Shown: in pieces, positions 7,662 through 15,992 of the stretch
Layout: each line of letters starts with the position of its first letter
Position numbering within the stretch: position 1 is the first letter of the stretch
Assembly (NCBI RefSeq): GCF_023101185.1
Contig: NZ_CP078077.1
Location: forward strand, 2,695,630 to 2,759,629
Length of the DNA stretch: 64,000 nt
Reading direction: 5' to 3'
Source: Microbacterium galbinum
Lineage (GTDB): Bacteria; Actinomycetota; Actinomycetes; Actinomycetales; Microbacteriaceae
Program-made: the position numbers and the translations under genes
The notes under the pieces: generated by a model
Seen by the model: only the letters and a program-made list of their open reading frames with translations
Told to the model about the DNA's origin: nothing
Databases searched by the model: none

Positions 7662-9545
7662 TCAGCGGAGTGCGTGAGCGACGAGGCGTTCCAGGGTGCG
7701 GATGCCGTCGCGCGACAGGATCGACTCGAGGTGCCCCTGCACCGACGAGAAGCGCGGCCCGCGCAGAGCGTAGACGGCACCGCTGGTGGAATCGGCCGAG
7801 ACCTCGGCGTCGCCGATGACGGTCGCACCGGGGGAGACCCGCGCGGTGAACGTGTTGTAGAAGCCGATCGACGCGTCCTCGCCGAAGACCGGGACCGACT
7901 TCTGCAGACCCTGGTGGGGAGCATCCAGCGGGGTCAGCGCGATGCCGAGGGAATCGGCGAGGATCTGGTGGCTGAGGCAGACCGCGAGGAGCGGTGCCCC
8001 CGCCGAGCGGCGGCGCGCGACGACGCCGCGCATCCGCGAGATGCGCGGGCTCTCGGTGTCGCGCGGGTCTCCCGGCCCGGGACCCGCGACGACCAGGTCG
8101 ACCGCGTCGATATCGGCGTCGTGCACATCGCTCCACGTGGCGATCCGCACGTCGAGACCCAGGTGCCGCAGCTGATGCGCCAGCATCGTCGTGAAGCGGT
8201 CCTCCGCATCGACGACGAGTGCGGTGCGCCCGGCGAACGGACCCGAATCGTCATCGCCCTGCGGGTTCAGCCAGAAATCCGCCAGGCGTGCGTTCCGCGA
8301 GGAGAGCAGCGCCGCGACCGTGGGGTCGTCGGCGAGCGTCAGCGGGGCGCCCGGGGCATCCGCATCGCTGCGCTGCTCGGCGACACGGTCCCGATCGATC
8401 GCCCCGATGGCGCCGAGCACACCGGCAGCCTTCCCATGGGTCTCGCTGACCTCACCGTGCGGATCGGAGTGGCGCACGAGCGTCGCCCCGACGGGCACCC
8501 GCACCTCCCCGCCCTTCAGATACACGGTGCGGATGAGGATGGGGGCGTCGAGGTCATGACCGCCGTCGAGGTTCGGGGTGAAGAGCGCGGCGACGCCGGA
8601 GTAGTAGCCGCGCGGTTCGCGTTCGTGCCGGTGGATCACCGCGCAGGCGTTCTGCATGGGAGACCCGGTGACGGTGGGGGCGAACATCGTCTCGCGGAGG
8701 ATGTCGCGCGGGTCGAGTCGGCTCCGGCCCCGCAGCATGTACTCGGTGTGCGTGAGCCGGGACATCTCCTTGAGGTGCGGCCCCGTGATGCGACCGCCGT
8801 CGGAGCAGACCGCGCTCATCATCTTGAGCTCTTCGTCGACGACCATGAAGAGCTCCTCGGTCTCCTTCGTCGATGACAGGAAGTCGACCAGTGTCTCCTT
8901 GGTCGCTCCTCCCGCGGGGTGGCGGAACGTGCCGGAGATCGGATTCATCGTGACGATTCCGTCGCGTGCGACGACGTGCGCCTCGGGGCTGGCGCCGACG
9001 GCGATGTGACCGGGTGTGAAGACGGCGAAAGTCCAGTAGGCGCCGCGCTCGTGCGTGAGCAGTGCGCGGAACCAGGTGAGGGCCGCGGTGCGCTCGTCGA
9101 CGTCGATGCGTGCGGTGAAGTCGCGCCGGATGACGAAGTTCGCGCCCTCGCCGCGGCCGATCTCGTCGGCGATGACGCGTTCGACGATCGCGGCGTACTC
9201 GTCGTCGGCGATGTCGAAGCCGTCGTCGTGTAGGGGGACCCGCGCTTCGGGCAGCGCGGTGAGGAGGTCGGGCGTCGGGAGGTGCAGATGCTCGTCGACG
9301 ACGATGCAGCGCAGCGGCGCACCGTCGTCCTGCGAGACGAAACCGCGCTCGCGCACCTGGCGATACGGAACGAGGGCGAACACCTCGCGGGCGGCGCCGT
9401 CGACGGTCAGCGGGATGTCGGCGAGCAGATCGACGTCGACCACCTCTCCGGTGAGCAGCTCGACGGTGTCGGCGCCATCGCGCGCGATCAGCACGAAGGA
9501 AGAACGCGGGTCGGCCGTGAGCGCGGCGAGTCGTGAGAGGGTCAT
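7662..9545 (-). CDS. trpEG: Fused anthranilate synthase (TrpE-TrpG; PhzE-like clade)
   Basis: A 627-residue fusion of a chorismate-binding domain (about 1-420, with NPISGTFRHPAGG and ITGPHLKEMSRLTHTEYML) and a class I glutamine amidotransferase (about 440-627). The amidotransferase carries AVCLSHQIL, with the catalytic Cys in CLSHQ rather than the common CXGXQ, and VQGHLES with the His-Glu pair. It should make anthranilate from chorismate and glutamine. Length and motifs also resemble PhzE, which stops at 2-amino-2-deoxyisochorismate. The Trp-codon leader and terminator upstream argue for tryptophan biosynthesis. I chose the ATG at 9545; earlier in-frame starts would read through the leader and terminator. 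Confidence 0.88.
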   Translation of the reverse strand: MTLSRLAALTADPRSSFVLIARDGADTVELLTGEVVDVDLLADIPLTVDGAAREVFALVPYRQVRERGFVSQDDGAPLRCIVVDEHLHLPTPDLLTALPEARVPLHDDGFDIADDEYAAIVERVIADEIGRGEGANFVIRRDFTARIDVDERTAALTWFRALLTHERGAYWTFAVFTPGHIAVGASPEAHVVARDGIVTMNPISGTFRHPAGGATKETLVDFLSSTKETEELFMVVDEELKMMSAVCSDGGRITGPHLKEMSRLTHTEYMLRGRSRLDPRDILRETMFAPTVTGSPMQNACAVIHRHEREPRGYYSGVAALFTPNLDGGHDLDAPILIRTVYLKGGEVRVPVGATLVRHSDPHGEVSETHGKAAGVLGAIGAIDRDRVAEQRSDADAPGAPLTLADDPTVAALLSSRNARLADFWLNPQGDDDSGPFAGRTALVVDAEDRFTTMLAHQLRHLGLDVRIATWSDVHDADIDAVDLVVAGPGPGDPRDTESPRISRMRGVVARRRSAGAPLLAVCLSHQILADSLGIALTPLDAPHQGLQKSVPVFGEDASIGFYNTFTARVSPGATVIGDAEVSADSTSGAVYALRGPRFSSVQGHLESILSRDGIRTLERLVAHALR

Positions 9546-9583
9546 CGATGGTCTCCTGGGCAGGGCTCCGGCTCGGCGCAACG

Positions 9584-9607
9584 AAAAGACCGCCCCGGAG
9601 GCGGTCT
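9584..9607 (-). terminator. trp attenuator (intrinsic terminator before trpEG)
   Basis: On the minus strand AGACCGCC pairs perfectly with GGCGGTCT around a five-base loop (arms 9600-9607 and 9587-9594) and runs into TTTT. The promoter-distal copy of GGCGG in the leader can instead pair with the ACCGCC arm, giving a classic antiterminator. Confidence 0.85.
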
Positions 9608-9634
9608 GGATTCGTGGGAACGCGAACACACCGC

Positions 9635-9670
9635 CTAGGAGGCGGGCCACCAGGTGAAGTTCGCGAGCAT
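9635..9670 (-). CDS. trpL: trp operon leader peptide
   Basis: An 11-codon reading frame encodes MLANFTWWPAS followed by TAG, with two adjacent Trp codons. It ends 27 bp before the attenuator stem. The leader RNA contains CCGCC-TCCTA-GGCGG, so a ribosome stalled at the Trp codons would free the second GGCGG to pair with the terminator arm. A -10 TAGTTT ends six bases before the ATG, so the peptide is itself translated from a leaderless mRNA. Trp-rich leaders before fused anthranilate synthase genes are known in Streptomyces (from memory). Confidence 0.88.
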   Translation of the reverse strand: MLANFTWWPAS

Positions 9671-9676
9671 GGGGCG

Positions 9677-9682
9677 AAACTA
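9677..9682 (-). promoter_or_regulatory. -10 element of trpL-trpEG
   Basis: TAGTTT on the minus strand ends six bases before the leader peptide ATG at 9670. Confidence 0.6.
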
Positions 9683-9763
9683 CCACACCGGGGGTGCGTC
9701 GGCCGGGCGGATGACGGCCCGTTCCCCCGGCTCCGCTTCCAGCCTGCGCCCATCCTGGCGGCG

Positions 9764-9769
9764 TAGTCT
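9764..9769 (+). promoter_or_regulatory. -10 element of ispG (leaderless)
   Basis: TAGTCT ends six bases before the GTG at 9776. It is divergent from the trpL promoter. Confidence 0.6.
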
Positions 9770-9775
9770 GGAGCA

Positions 9776-10927
9776 GTGCCAGCAGTGAACCTCGGAATGC
9801 CGAAGATCCCCGAAGTCCTCGCCCCGCGCCGCAAGTCTCGCCAGATCAAGGTGGGCAAGGTGCTCGTGGGTGGGGATGCTCCCGTCACCGTTCAGTCGAT
9901 GACGACGACGAAGACGACCGACATCAACGGGACGCTTCAGCAGATCGCCGAGCTCACGGCGTCCGGCTGCGAGATCGTGCGAGTGGCCGTTCCCCACCAG
10001 GACGACGCGGATGCGCTCAAGATCATCGCGATGAAGAGCCAGATCCCCGTGATCGCCGACATCCACTTCCAGCCGCGTTACATCTACACGGCGATCGACG
10101 CCGGATGCGGTGCCGTGCGGGTGAACCCCGGCAACATCCGCGAGTTCGACGGCAACGTCGGCAAGATCGCCGAGGCGGCGAAGGCCGCGGGCGTCTCCCT
10201 GCGCATCGGCGTGAACGCCGGTTCGCTCGACCGGCGCATCCTCGCCAAATACGGCAAGGCCACCGCCGAAGCGCTCGTCGAGAGCGCGGTCTGGGAGGCC
10301 TCGCTGTTCGAGGAGCACGACTTCCACGACTTCAAGATCTCCGTCAAGCACAACGACCCGATCGTGATGGTGAAGGCATACCGTCAGCTCGCCGAGCGCG
10401 GCGACTGGCCCCTCCACCTCGGCGTCACCGAGGCGGGACCGGCGTTCCAGGGCACGATCAAGAGCGCCACCGCGTTCGGCATCCTCCTCGGCGAGGGGAT
10501 CGGCGACACCATCCGCGTCTCGCTCTCCGCCCCGCCGGCCGAAGAGGTCAAGGTCGGGCATCAGATCCTGCAGTCGCTGAACCTGCGCGAGCGCAAGCTC
10601 GAGATCGTCTCCTGCCCCTCGTGCGGCCGTGCGCAGGTCGACGTCTACACGCTCGCCGAGAACGTCACCGAGGGCCTCAAGGACATGACGGTGCCGCTGC
10701 GCGTGGCCGTCATGGGCTGTGTGGTCAACGGGCCGGGCGAGGCGCGCGAAGCAGACCTCGGAGTGGCGTCGGGCAACGGCAAGGGCCAGATCTTCGTCAA
10801 GGGCGAGGTCATCAAGACCGTGCCCGAAGCCGACATCGTCGCGACGCTGATCGAGGAGGCGAACCGGATCGCCGCCGAGATGGGTCCCGAAGCCCCGCTC
10901 GGCACCGCGCAGGTCGTCACCGTCTGA
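9776..10927 (+). CDS. ispG: 4-hydroxy-3-methylbut-2-enyl-diphosphate synthase (flavodoxin)
   Basis: A 383-residue IspG/GcpE. It converts methylerythritol cyclodiphosphate to HMBPP in the MEP pathway using a [4Fe-4S] cluster. Seen are [33 protein letters not shown], and the cluster cysteines in SCPSCGR and [11 protein letters not shown]. The GTG at 9776 follows TAGTCT by six bases. It probably starts the transcript that also carries the AlaX-like gene 17 bp downstream. Together with dxr it supplies two enzymes of the same pathway in this window. Confidence 0.97.
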   Translation: MPAVNLGMPKIPEVLAPRRKSRQIKVGKVLVGGDAPVTVQSMTTTKTTDINGTLQQIAELTASGCEIVRVAVPHQDDADALKIIAMKSQIPVIADIHFQPRYIYTAIDAGCGAVRVNPGNIREFDGNVGKIAEAAKAAGVSLRIGVNAGSLDRRILAKYGKATAEALVESAVWEASLFEEHDFHDFKISVKHNDPIVMVKAYRQLAERGDWPLHLGVTEAGPAFQGTIKSATAFGILLGEGIGDTIRVSLSAPPAEEVKVGHQILQSLNLRERKLEIVSCPSCGRAQVDVYTLAENVTEGLKDMTVPLRVAVMGCVVNGPGEAREADLGVASGNGKGQIFVKGEVIKTVPEADIVATLIEEANRIAAEMGPEAPLGTAQVVTV

Positions 10928-10944
10928 CCCGGCAGAGAGAAGCA

Positions 10945-11808
10945 ATGTCGTCGACAGTCGTGTCGTTCGCCGACGGTTCCGTCCGGGGCGAGAGCGTCAT
11001 CACCCGTATCGAGCCGGTCGACGACGGCGCCGTGGTCGTCGTCGAGGCGACGCCCTTCCACCCGGTCGATCACACGTGGCCCGATCAGCCGGGCGATACG
11101 GGAACGATCGTCGTGGGCGAGGAGAGCGTCGCGGTCGCGGAGGCGGTCATGGCCGCCGTCAGCGATGAGGGCGACTTCGCGATCGGCGCGGCGATCCCGG
11201 TGCGACGCGGGGCCGACGGGTGGACGTGGTTGGTCGCCCATCGCCTCGACGGCTCGGCGCCTGCGGGATTCACGGAGGGCGCGGCGGCCCGCCTCGTGGT
11301 CGACGAGCCGCACCGAGCGGGACTCAGCCGTGGTCATACGGCCTGCCATCTCGCGTCGCTGGCGCTCGATCTGGCCGTCGCCGACCTGTGGCGCAAGGAC
11401 CCGGGAACCGATGCCCTCGGTACGCCCGACTTCGAGGGGCGGGCGAATCAGTCCAGCCGTATCCACGAGGACGGCAGCGTCGACGAGTATCGCCTGGGAA
11501 AGAGCCTGCGGCGCGCGGGCTTCGACACCGAGACGTTCGCGGCGACGCTCGCCGAGCGGGAGGCATCGATCAACGCGCAGTTGACCGCGTGGGTGTCCTC
11601 CGCCGCGGCCAGCCGGATCGTCGCCGAGGGGCCGACGATCGTCGACCGGCGCCGGTGGCACTGCGAGCTCCCCGAGGGGGAGGCGGTGATCCTCTGCGGC
11701 GGTACGCACGTGGATTCGCTGGCGGCGTTCGAAGCGATCCGGGTGTCGCTCGATCTGAGCGATCCGCAGCTGCTCGTGATGACGACGACCGTCGTCCCCG
11801 CGGCCTGA
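10945..11808 (+). CDS. AlaX-like alanyl-tRNA editing protein (metal-dependent hydrolase)
   Basis: A 287-residue free-standing relative of the alanyl-tRNA synthetase editing domain, which removes Ser or Gly wrongly attached to tRNA-Ala. The zinc ligand motifs are recognisable: SRGHTACHLASLAL (HXXXH, about residues 130-140) and CGGTHVDSLAAF (CXXXH, about 250). An N-terminal beta domain contains the expected HPVDHTWPDQPGDTG block. The ATG at 10945 follows AGAGAGAAGC, which serves as ribosome binding site. It is 17 bp after ispG and probably co-transcribed. Specificity is an inference from the family. Confidence 0.85.
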   Translation: MSSTVVSFADGSVRGESVITRIEPVDDGAVVVVEATPFHPVDHTWPDQPGDTGTIVVGEESVAVAEAVMAAVSDEGDFAIGAAIPVRRGADGWTWLVAHRLDGSAPAGFTEGAAARLVVDEPHRAGLSRGHTACHLASLALDLAVADLWRKDPGTDALGTPDFEGRANQSSRIHEDGSVDEYRLGKSLRRAGFDTETFAATLAEREASINAQLTAWVSSAAASRIVAEGPTIVDRRRWHCELPEGEAVILCGGTHVDSLAAFEAIRVSLDLSDPQLLVMTTTVVPAA

Positions 11809-11815
11809 CGCACGG

Positions 11816-13234
11816 TCAGTCCAGGGAGAACTCGATCTCGCCCGCACCGATGTCCGCACGCGCGACACGCAGGCGGATGACGTCTCCCGGGCGCGCATCG
11901 ATCGGAACGGGTGCGGATGCCGTGACGGCGGGGTCCGCCAGTTGGATCCGCGCGCGCTCCCCGCGGAGCTCGATGATCGTCGCATCGACCCGGGAACCCA
12001 CCAGCGGGGTGATGAGCGCGGCCTCGACGGCGTTCACGGTGGCGGCGTCGAGCCGGGAGGCGCGCTGCGACGAGTCCTGCATCAGACCGGGCAGGTCGGC
12101 GAGCGAGTCCCGCACCCACGAGGGCACGGCTTCACCGCGGGACACGGCGAGGCAGATCGTCAGCGTCCATCGGTCGACGAGTCGGCGCAGCGGCGCCGTC
12201 GCGTGGGCGTAGGGCGCGGCGATCGCGGCCTGCACGGTGTCGGTCGGTGTCGAGCCGTCGAAAGTCACGTAGCCGGCACCTCGGAACAGGGTCGCGGCCG
12301 CCTGCAGCACGGGAAGTGTCAGCGGGTCGGTGCGATCCAGGTCCCGGAGGAAGTCGCCGTAATCGCCGGTGGTCCAGGGCCGTCCCAGCGCCGCCGTCTG
12401 TCGGCGGAACGTGTCGAACGCCGCGTCGTCGGGGCGGGGCATCGTGCGCAGGATACCCACCTCCGCCTCGAGCATGAGCGAGGCGGCCGCCATGCCCGTC
12501 ATGAGCGACAACTGCGCGTTCCACTCCTCGACGGGGAGGGGGCTGCGCCGTCGGATCGCGTATCCGCCGGCGTCGGTCCGGACGACCTCTTCGTCGGGCA
12601 GGTTCAGGCTGGCGCCGCCCCGGGCTCGCTCCTGCGCGATGCGCAGCCGGCCGATCTCGGGCAGGAGGGAGACGGGTCCGTCCTCGCCACGGTCGACCGC
12701 ATCCTGGGCGCCGGCGTACTCGAGTTGCACCCGCGACCGGATCAGCGCTCGTTCGAGTGAGGTGTCGACGACGGTTCCGTCACCGTCGAGACCGAAGGTC
12801 CATACGAGAGCGGGGCGATCGACGTCGGGGAGCAAGGAGGCGCGGTCCTCGCTCAGCACGGGCGGATGCAGCGGGATCGATCCATCGGCGGCGTAGAGCG
12901 TCTGGCCGCGGCGCCGCGCCTCGACATCGACGGCGCCCCCGGGGGAGACGAAGCCGGGGACATCCGCGATCGCGTAGCGCACGGTGTACCCGCGGCCGGC
13001 GCGCTCGAGATGGAACGCCTGGTCGAGATCGCGGGAGCCGGGCGGGTCGAGCGTCGCGAACGGCACGTCGCGCAGGTCGAGCTCGGGCGGCGGCGAGGGG
13101 GAGGAGAGTGCTTCGTCGAGCGCTTCGGCGGGAAAGTCGACCGGGGCATCGAGGTCTGCACGCAGTGCCGAGAGCGCGACGGCGAGCTCGGTCTGCGCGG
13201 CGGAGGGGTCGACGTGCGAACGACGCTGCGGCAT
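11816..13234 (-). CDS. RNB-domain ribonuclease (RNase II/R family)
   Basis: A 472-residue exoribonuclease-type protein degrading RNA 3' to 5'. The catalytic aspartate cluster is in DPPGSRDLDQAF (about residues 62-73), where the fourth acidic position of RNase II is Gln. IADVPGFVSPGGAVDVEARRRGQTLY and PYAHATAPLRRLVDRW are typical RNB blocks. A short C-terminal OB/S1-like segment follows (about 420-472). It lacks the N-terminal cold-shock domains of full RNase R. The ATG at 13234 follows TAGTGT by six bases. It converges on the AlaX gene with a 7-bp gap. Confidence 0.9.
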   Translation of the reverse strand: MPQRRSHVDPSAAQTELAVALSALRADLDAPVDFPAEALDEALSSPSPPPELDLRDVPFATLDPPGSRDLDQAFHLERAGRGYTVRYAIADVPGFVSPGGAVDVEARRRGQTLYAADGSIPLHPPVLSEDRASLLPDVDRPALVWTFGLDGDGTVVDTSLERALIRSRVQLEYAGAQDAVDRGEDGPVSLLPEIGRLRIAQERARGGASLNLPDEEVVRTDAGGYAIRRRSPLPVEEWNAQLSLMTGMAAASLMLEAEVGILRTMPRPDDAAFDTFRRQTAALGRPWTTGDYGDFLRDLDRTDPLTLPVLQAAATLFRGAGYVTFDGSTPTDTVQAAIAAPYAHATAPLRRLVDRWTLTICLAVSRGEAVPSWVRDSLADLPGLMQDSSQRASRLDAATVNAVEAALITPLVGSRVDATIIELRGERARIQLADPAVTASAPVPIDARPGDVIRLRVARADIGAGEIEFSLD

Positions 13235-13240
13235 GCGTCC

Positions 13241-13246
13241 ACACTA
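13241..13246 (-). promoter_or_regulatory. -10 element of RNB ribonuclease gene (leaderless)
   Basis: TAGTGT on the minus strand ends six bases before the ATG at 13234. Confidence 0.6.
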
Positions 13247-13249
13247 GGC

Positions 13250-13278
13250 GGATCCTCACGCGGAGGATCGTCACGGGG
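13250..13278. repeat. Tandem imperfect repeat between divergent promoters
   Basis: GGATCCTCACGCGG (13250-13263) and GGATCGTCACGGGG (13265-13278) are near copies offset by 15 bp. They also contain the inverted pair GATCCTC/GAGGATC. They lie between the divergent RNB and ICL/PEPM promoters, so an operator role is possible. Confidence 0.4.
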
Positions 13279-13313
13279 CGGTTCCCGGCGGCCCGATCGT
13301 CGGGGGTTCGCGT

Positions 13314-13319
13314 TAGCGT
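13314..13319 (+). promoter_or_regulatory. -10 element of ICL/PEPM gene (leaderless)
   Basis: TAGCGT ends seven bases before the ATG at 13327. Confidence 0.55.
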
Positions 13320-13326
13320 GGAGGAC

Positions 13327-14097
13327 ATGACCACTTCAGCCAAGGCTCAGACCCTCGTCGACCTCTATGACGCCCCCGAGATCCTCCGCGTCGTGAACGT
13401 ATGGGATGTGGTGTCCGCGCGAGCGGTCGCCAAGCTCCCCGAGACCCGGGCGATCGCGACGGCCGGTCACGGCATCGCCGCATCGTTCGGCTACGACGAC
13501 GGCACGATCCCGCGCGACATCATGCTCGACATGGTCGGCCGGATCGCGGCATCCGTCCACGTGCCGGTCACCGCCGACCTCGACGACGGTTACGACGACG
13601 CGGGGGAGACCACGCGTCTCGCCATCGCCGCCGGTGTCGTCGGCGCGAACGTCGAGGATCGCCTCAAGCCCCTCGACGAGTCGGTCGCCGTGGTGGAAGC
13701 CATCGTCAAGGCGGCCGAGGCGGAGGGCGTGCCGTTCGCCCTCAACGCACGCACCGACGCGTTCGTCCGCGCCGGCGGGCGCCCGGTCGAACAGAGCGTC
13801 GCCGACGCGATCCAGCGCGGTCGCGCGTTCATCGATGCCGGCGCCACGTCGGTGTTCGTACCCGGCATCCTCGACGCCCACGTCACTCGCCAGCTGGTCG
13901 AGGGCATCGGCGAGCGGAAGGTGAGCGTGATCGGCTTGCCGGGCGCGCTCAGCGCCGCCCAGTACGAGAAGCTCGGCGTCGCCCGTATCTCCTACGGCCC
14001 GCTCCCGCAGCGAGCCGCGTTGACGGCGCTGCAGGAGCTCGCCGCCAGCCTCTACAAGGGTGGCGTCGTGCCCGAGGGTCTCCCGGCGCTCAACTGA
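13327..14097 (+). CDS. Isocitrate lyase/phosphoenolpyruvate mutase superfamily protein
   Basis: A 256-residue TIM-barrel protein of the ICL/PEPM superfamily. These enzymes make or break C-C or P-C bonds next to a carboxylate using Mg2+. Seen are VVNVWDVVSARAVAKLP, the metal-binding DLDDGYDD, GANVEDRLKPL and ALNARTDAFVRAGG. The KKCGH-type lyase cysteine motif of true isocitrate lyase is not present, and length fits the small PEPM-like branch. The ATG at 13327 lies seven bases after TAGCGT. The actual substrate is unknown. Confidence 0.85.
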   Translation: MTTSAKAQTLVDLYDAPEILRVVNVWDVVSARAVAKLPETRAIATAGHGIAASFGYDDGTIPRDIMLDMVGRIAASVHVPVTADLDDGYDDAGETTRLAIAAGVVGANVEDRLKPLDESVAVVEAIVKAAEAEGVPFALNARTDAFVRAGGRPVEQSVADAIQRGRAFIDAGATSVFVPGILDAHVTRQLVEGIGERKVSVIGLPGALSAAQYEKLGVARISYGPLPQRAALTALQELAASLYKGGVVPEGLPALN

Positions 14098-14130
14098 GTC
14101 ATCCGCCGAAAGACGACGACCACGGGTCAG

Positions 14131-14136
14131 TAGACT
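14131..14136 (+). promoter_or_regulatory. -10 element of proS (leaderless)
   Basis: TAGACT ends six bases before the GTG at 14143. Confidence 0.6.
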
Positions 14137-14142
14137 TGGCCC

Positions 14143-15897
14143 GTGGTCACTCGTCTTTCGAACTTCTTCCTCCGTACTCTCCGTGAAGACCCTGCAGGTG
14201 CAGAGGTCGCGAGTCATAAGCTGCTGATCCGCGCCGGCTACATCCGGCCGCAGGCGGCGGGCATCTTCGCGTGGCTGCCACTGGGCCTGCGGGTCAAGTC
14301 GAAGATCGAGACCGTCGTGCGCGAGGAGATGGCCGCGGCCGGCGCGCAGGAGGTTCACTTCCCGGCGCTCATGCCGCGCGAGGCCTACGAGGCGACGGGA
14401 CGATGGGACGAGTACGGCGACCTGCTCTTCCGCCTGAAGGACCGCAAGGGGGGCGACTATCTGCTCGCGCCCACCCACGAGGAGGCCTTCACGCAGCTCG
14501 TGAAGGATCTCTATTCGTCGTACAAGGACCTGCCGCTGACGATCTACCAGATCCAGGACAAGTACCGCGATGAGGCCCGCCCGCGTGCCGGTCTGCTGCG
14601 CGGACGCGAGTTCACGATGAAGGACGCCTACTCCTTCGACGCGTCCGACGAGGGGCTGGAGGCCAGCTACCAGGCGCAGCGCGATGCGTACGAGCGCATC
14701 TTCCAGCGCCTGGGGCTCGAGTACGTGATCGTTCAGGCGGATGCCGGGGCGATGGGCGGCTCGCGCAGCGAGGAGTTCCTGCACCCGACCCCGGTCGGCG
14801 AGGACACCTTCGTGCGCAGCGCCGGCGGATACGCCGCGAACGTCGAGGCGTTCACCACCGCCGTGCCCGACGCCGTCGCCTTCGACGCCGATGCCGCGCC
14901 GATCGTCTTCGACTCGCCGGACACCCCGACGATCGACACGCTCGTCGCGCATTCCAACGCCGTTCTCGACGGGGAGTACTCGGCCGCGGACACGCTCAAG
15001 AACGTCGTCCTCGCCCTCACGCACCTCGACGGCACGCGCGAACTGGTCGTCGTCGGCATCCCGGGCGACCGCGAGGTCGACGAGAAGCGCGCCGAGGTGG
15101 CCTTCGCGCCGGCCGAGGTCGAGACCGCCACCCCGGAGGACTTCGCGAAGCATCCGCTGCTCGTGAAGGGCTACATCGGCCCGTGGTCGAGCACGGGCGC
15201 GGTGCTGGGCGAGGAGTCCGCCACCGGGATCCGTTATCTCGTCGACCCGCGGGTCAGCGAGGGCACCAGCTGGATCACCGGGGCGAACATCGACCAGAAG
15301 CACGCGCACTCGGTGGTCGCCGGGCGCGACTTCACAGCCGACGGCATCGTCGAGATCGCCAACGTGCGCGCCGGCGACCCCGCCCCCGACGGCTCCGGAC
15401 CCGTGGAGCTCGCGCGCGGCATGGAGATCGGGCACGTCTTCCAGCTCGGGCGCAAGTACGCCGAGGCGCTCGGTCTCAAGGTGCTCGACGTCAACGGCAA
15501 GCTCGTCACGGTCACGATGGGCTCGTACGGCATCGGCGTCACGCGCATCCTGGCGATCATCGCCGAGCTCAACAACGACGACAAGGGGCTCATCTGGCCC
15601 GCGTCGGTCGCGCCCTTCGACGTGCAGGTCGTCGCCGCCGGCCGCGACCAGATCGCGTTCGACGTCGCGGCGGAGCTCTCGTCCGCTCTGGAGGGCATCG
15701 GGCTCGACGTGCTCTACGACGATCGCCCCAAGGTCTCACCCGGTGTGAAGTTCGGCGATGCCGAGCTCGTGGGCGTGCCGAAGATCGTGATCGTCGGGCG
15801 CGGCGCGGCCGAGGGCCAGGTCGAGCTGTGGGATCGCGTCACGGGTGACCGCGAGGCCGTGTCGATCGCCGAAGCCGTCGAACGACTCTCCCGCTGA
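14143..15897 (+). CDS. proS: Prolyl-tRNA synthetase (bacterial type)
   Basis: A 584-residue class II synthetase charging tRNA-Pro. Motif 1 is around [24 protein letters not shown], motif 2 is [28 protein letters not shown] (about residues 140-167), and motif 3 is [12 protein letters not shown] (near 465). The insertion between motifs 2 and 3 (about 225-385) is the bacterial cis-editing domain for mischarged Ala. A C-terminal anticodon-binding domain follows. The GTG start follows TAGACT by six bases. Length is normal for bacterial ProRS. Confidence 0.97.
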   Translation: MVTRLSNFFLRTLREDPAGAEVASHKLLIRAGYIRPQAAGIFAWLPLGLRVKSKIETVVREEMAAAGAQEVHFPALMPREAYEATGRWDEYGDLLFRLKDRKGGDYLLAPTHEEAFTQLVKDLYSSYKDLPLTIYQIQDKYRDEARPRAGLLRGREFTMKDAYSFDASDEGLEASYQAQRDAYERIFQRLGLEYVIVQADAGAMGGSRSEEFLHPTPVGEDTFVRSAGGYAANVEAFTTAVPDAVAFDADAAPIVFDSPDTPTIDTLVAHSNAVLDGEYSAADTLKNVVLALTHLDGTRELVVVGIPGDREVDEKRAEVAFAPAEVETATPEDFAKHPLLVKGYIGPWSSTGAVLGEESATGIRYLVDPRVSEGTSWITGANIDQKHAHSVVAGRDFTADGIVEIANVRAGDPAPDGSGPVELARGMEIGHVFQLGRKYAEALGLKVLDVNGKLVTVTMGSYGIGVTRILAIIAELNNDDKGLIWPASVAPFDVQVVAAGRDQIAFDVAAELSSALEGIGLDVLYDDRPKVSPGVKFGDAELVGVPKIVIVGRGAAEGQVELWDRVTGDREAVSIAEAVERLSR

Positions 15898-15905
15898 CGA
15901 TCGAA

Positions 15906-15938
15906 CGAACGCCGCGTCCCGTCGGGGCGCGGCGTTCG
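15906..15938 (+). terminator. Terminator-like hairpin after proS
   Basis: An 11-bp perfect stem, CGAACGCCGCG against CGCGGCGTTCG, surrounds an 11-base loop right after the proS stop. The following sequence is only weakly T-rich. Confidence 0.65.
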
Positions 15939-15992
15939 CGTTCTCGGTGTGGCACCTCGCGCCCGTTCAGCGGGTCGTGACACGCTGGACGC

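Noticed and set aside
7662..9686. Start of trpEG at 9686
   Set aside because: The frame would read through the leader peptide region and attenuator hairpin; the ATG at 9545 gives the expected domain boundary.
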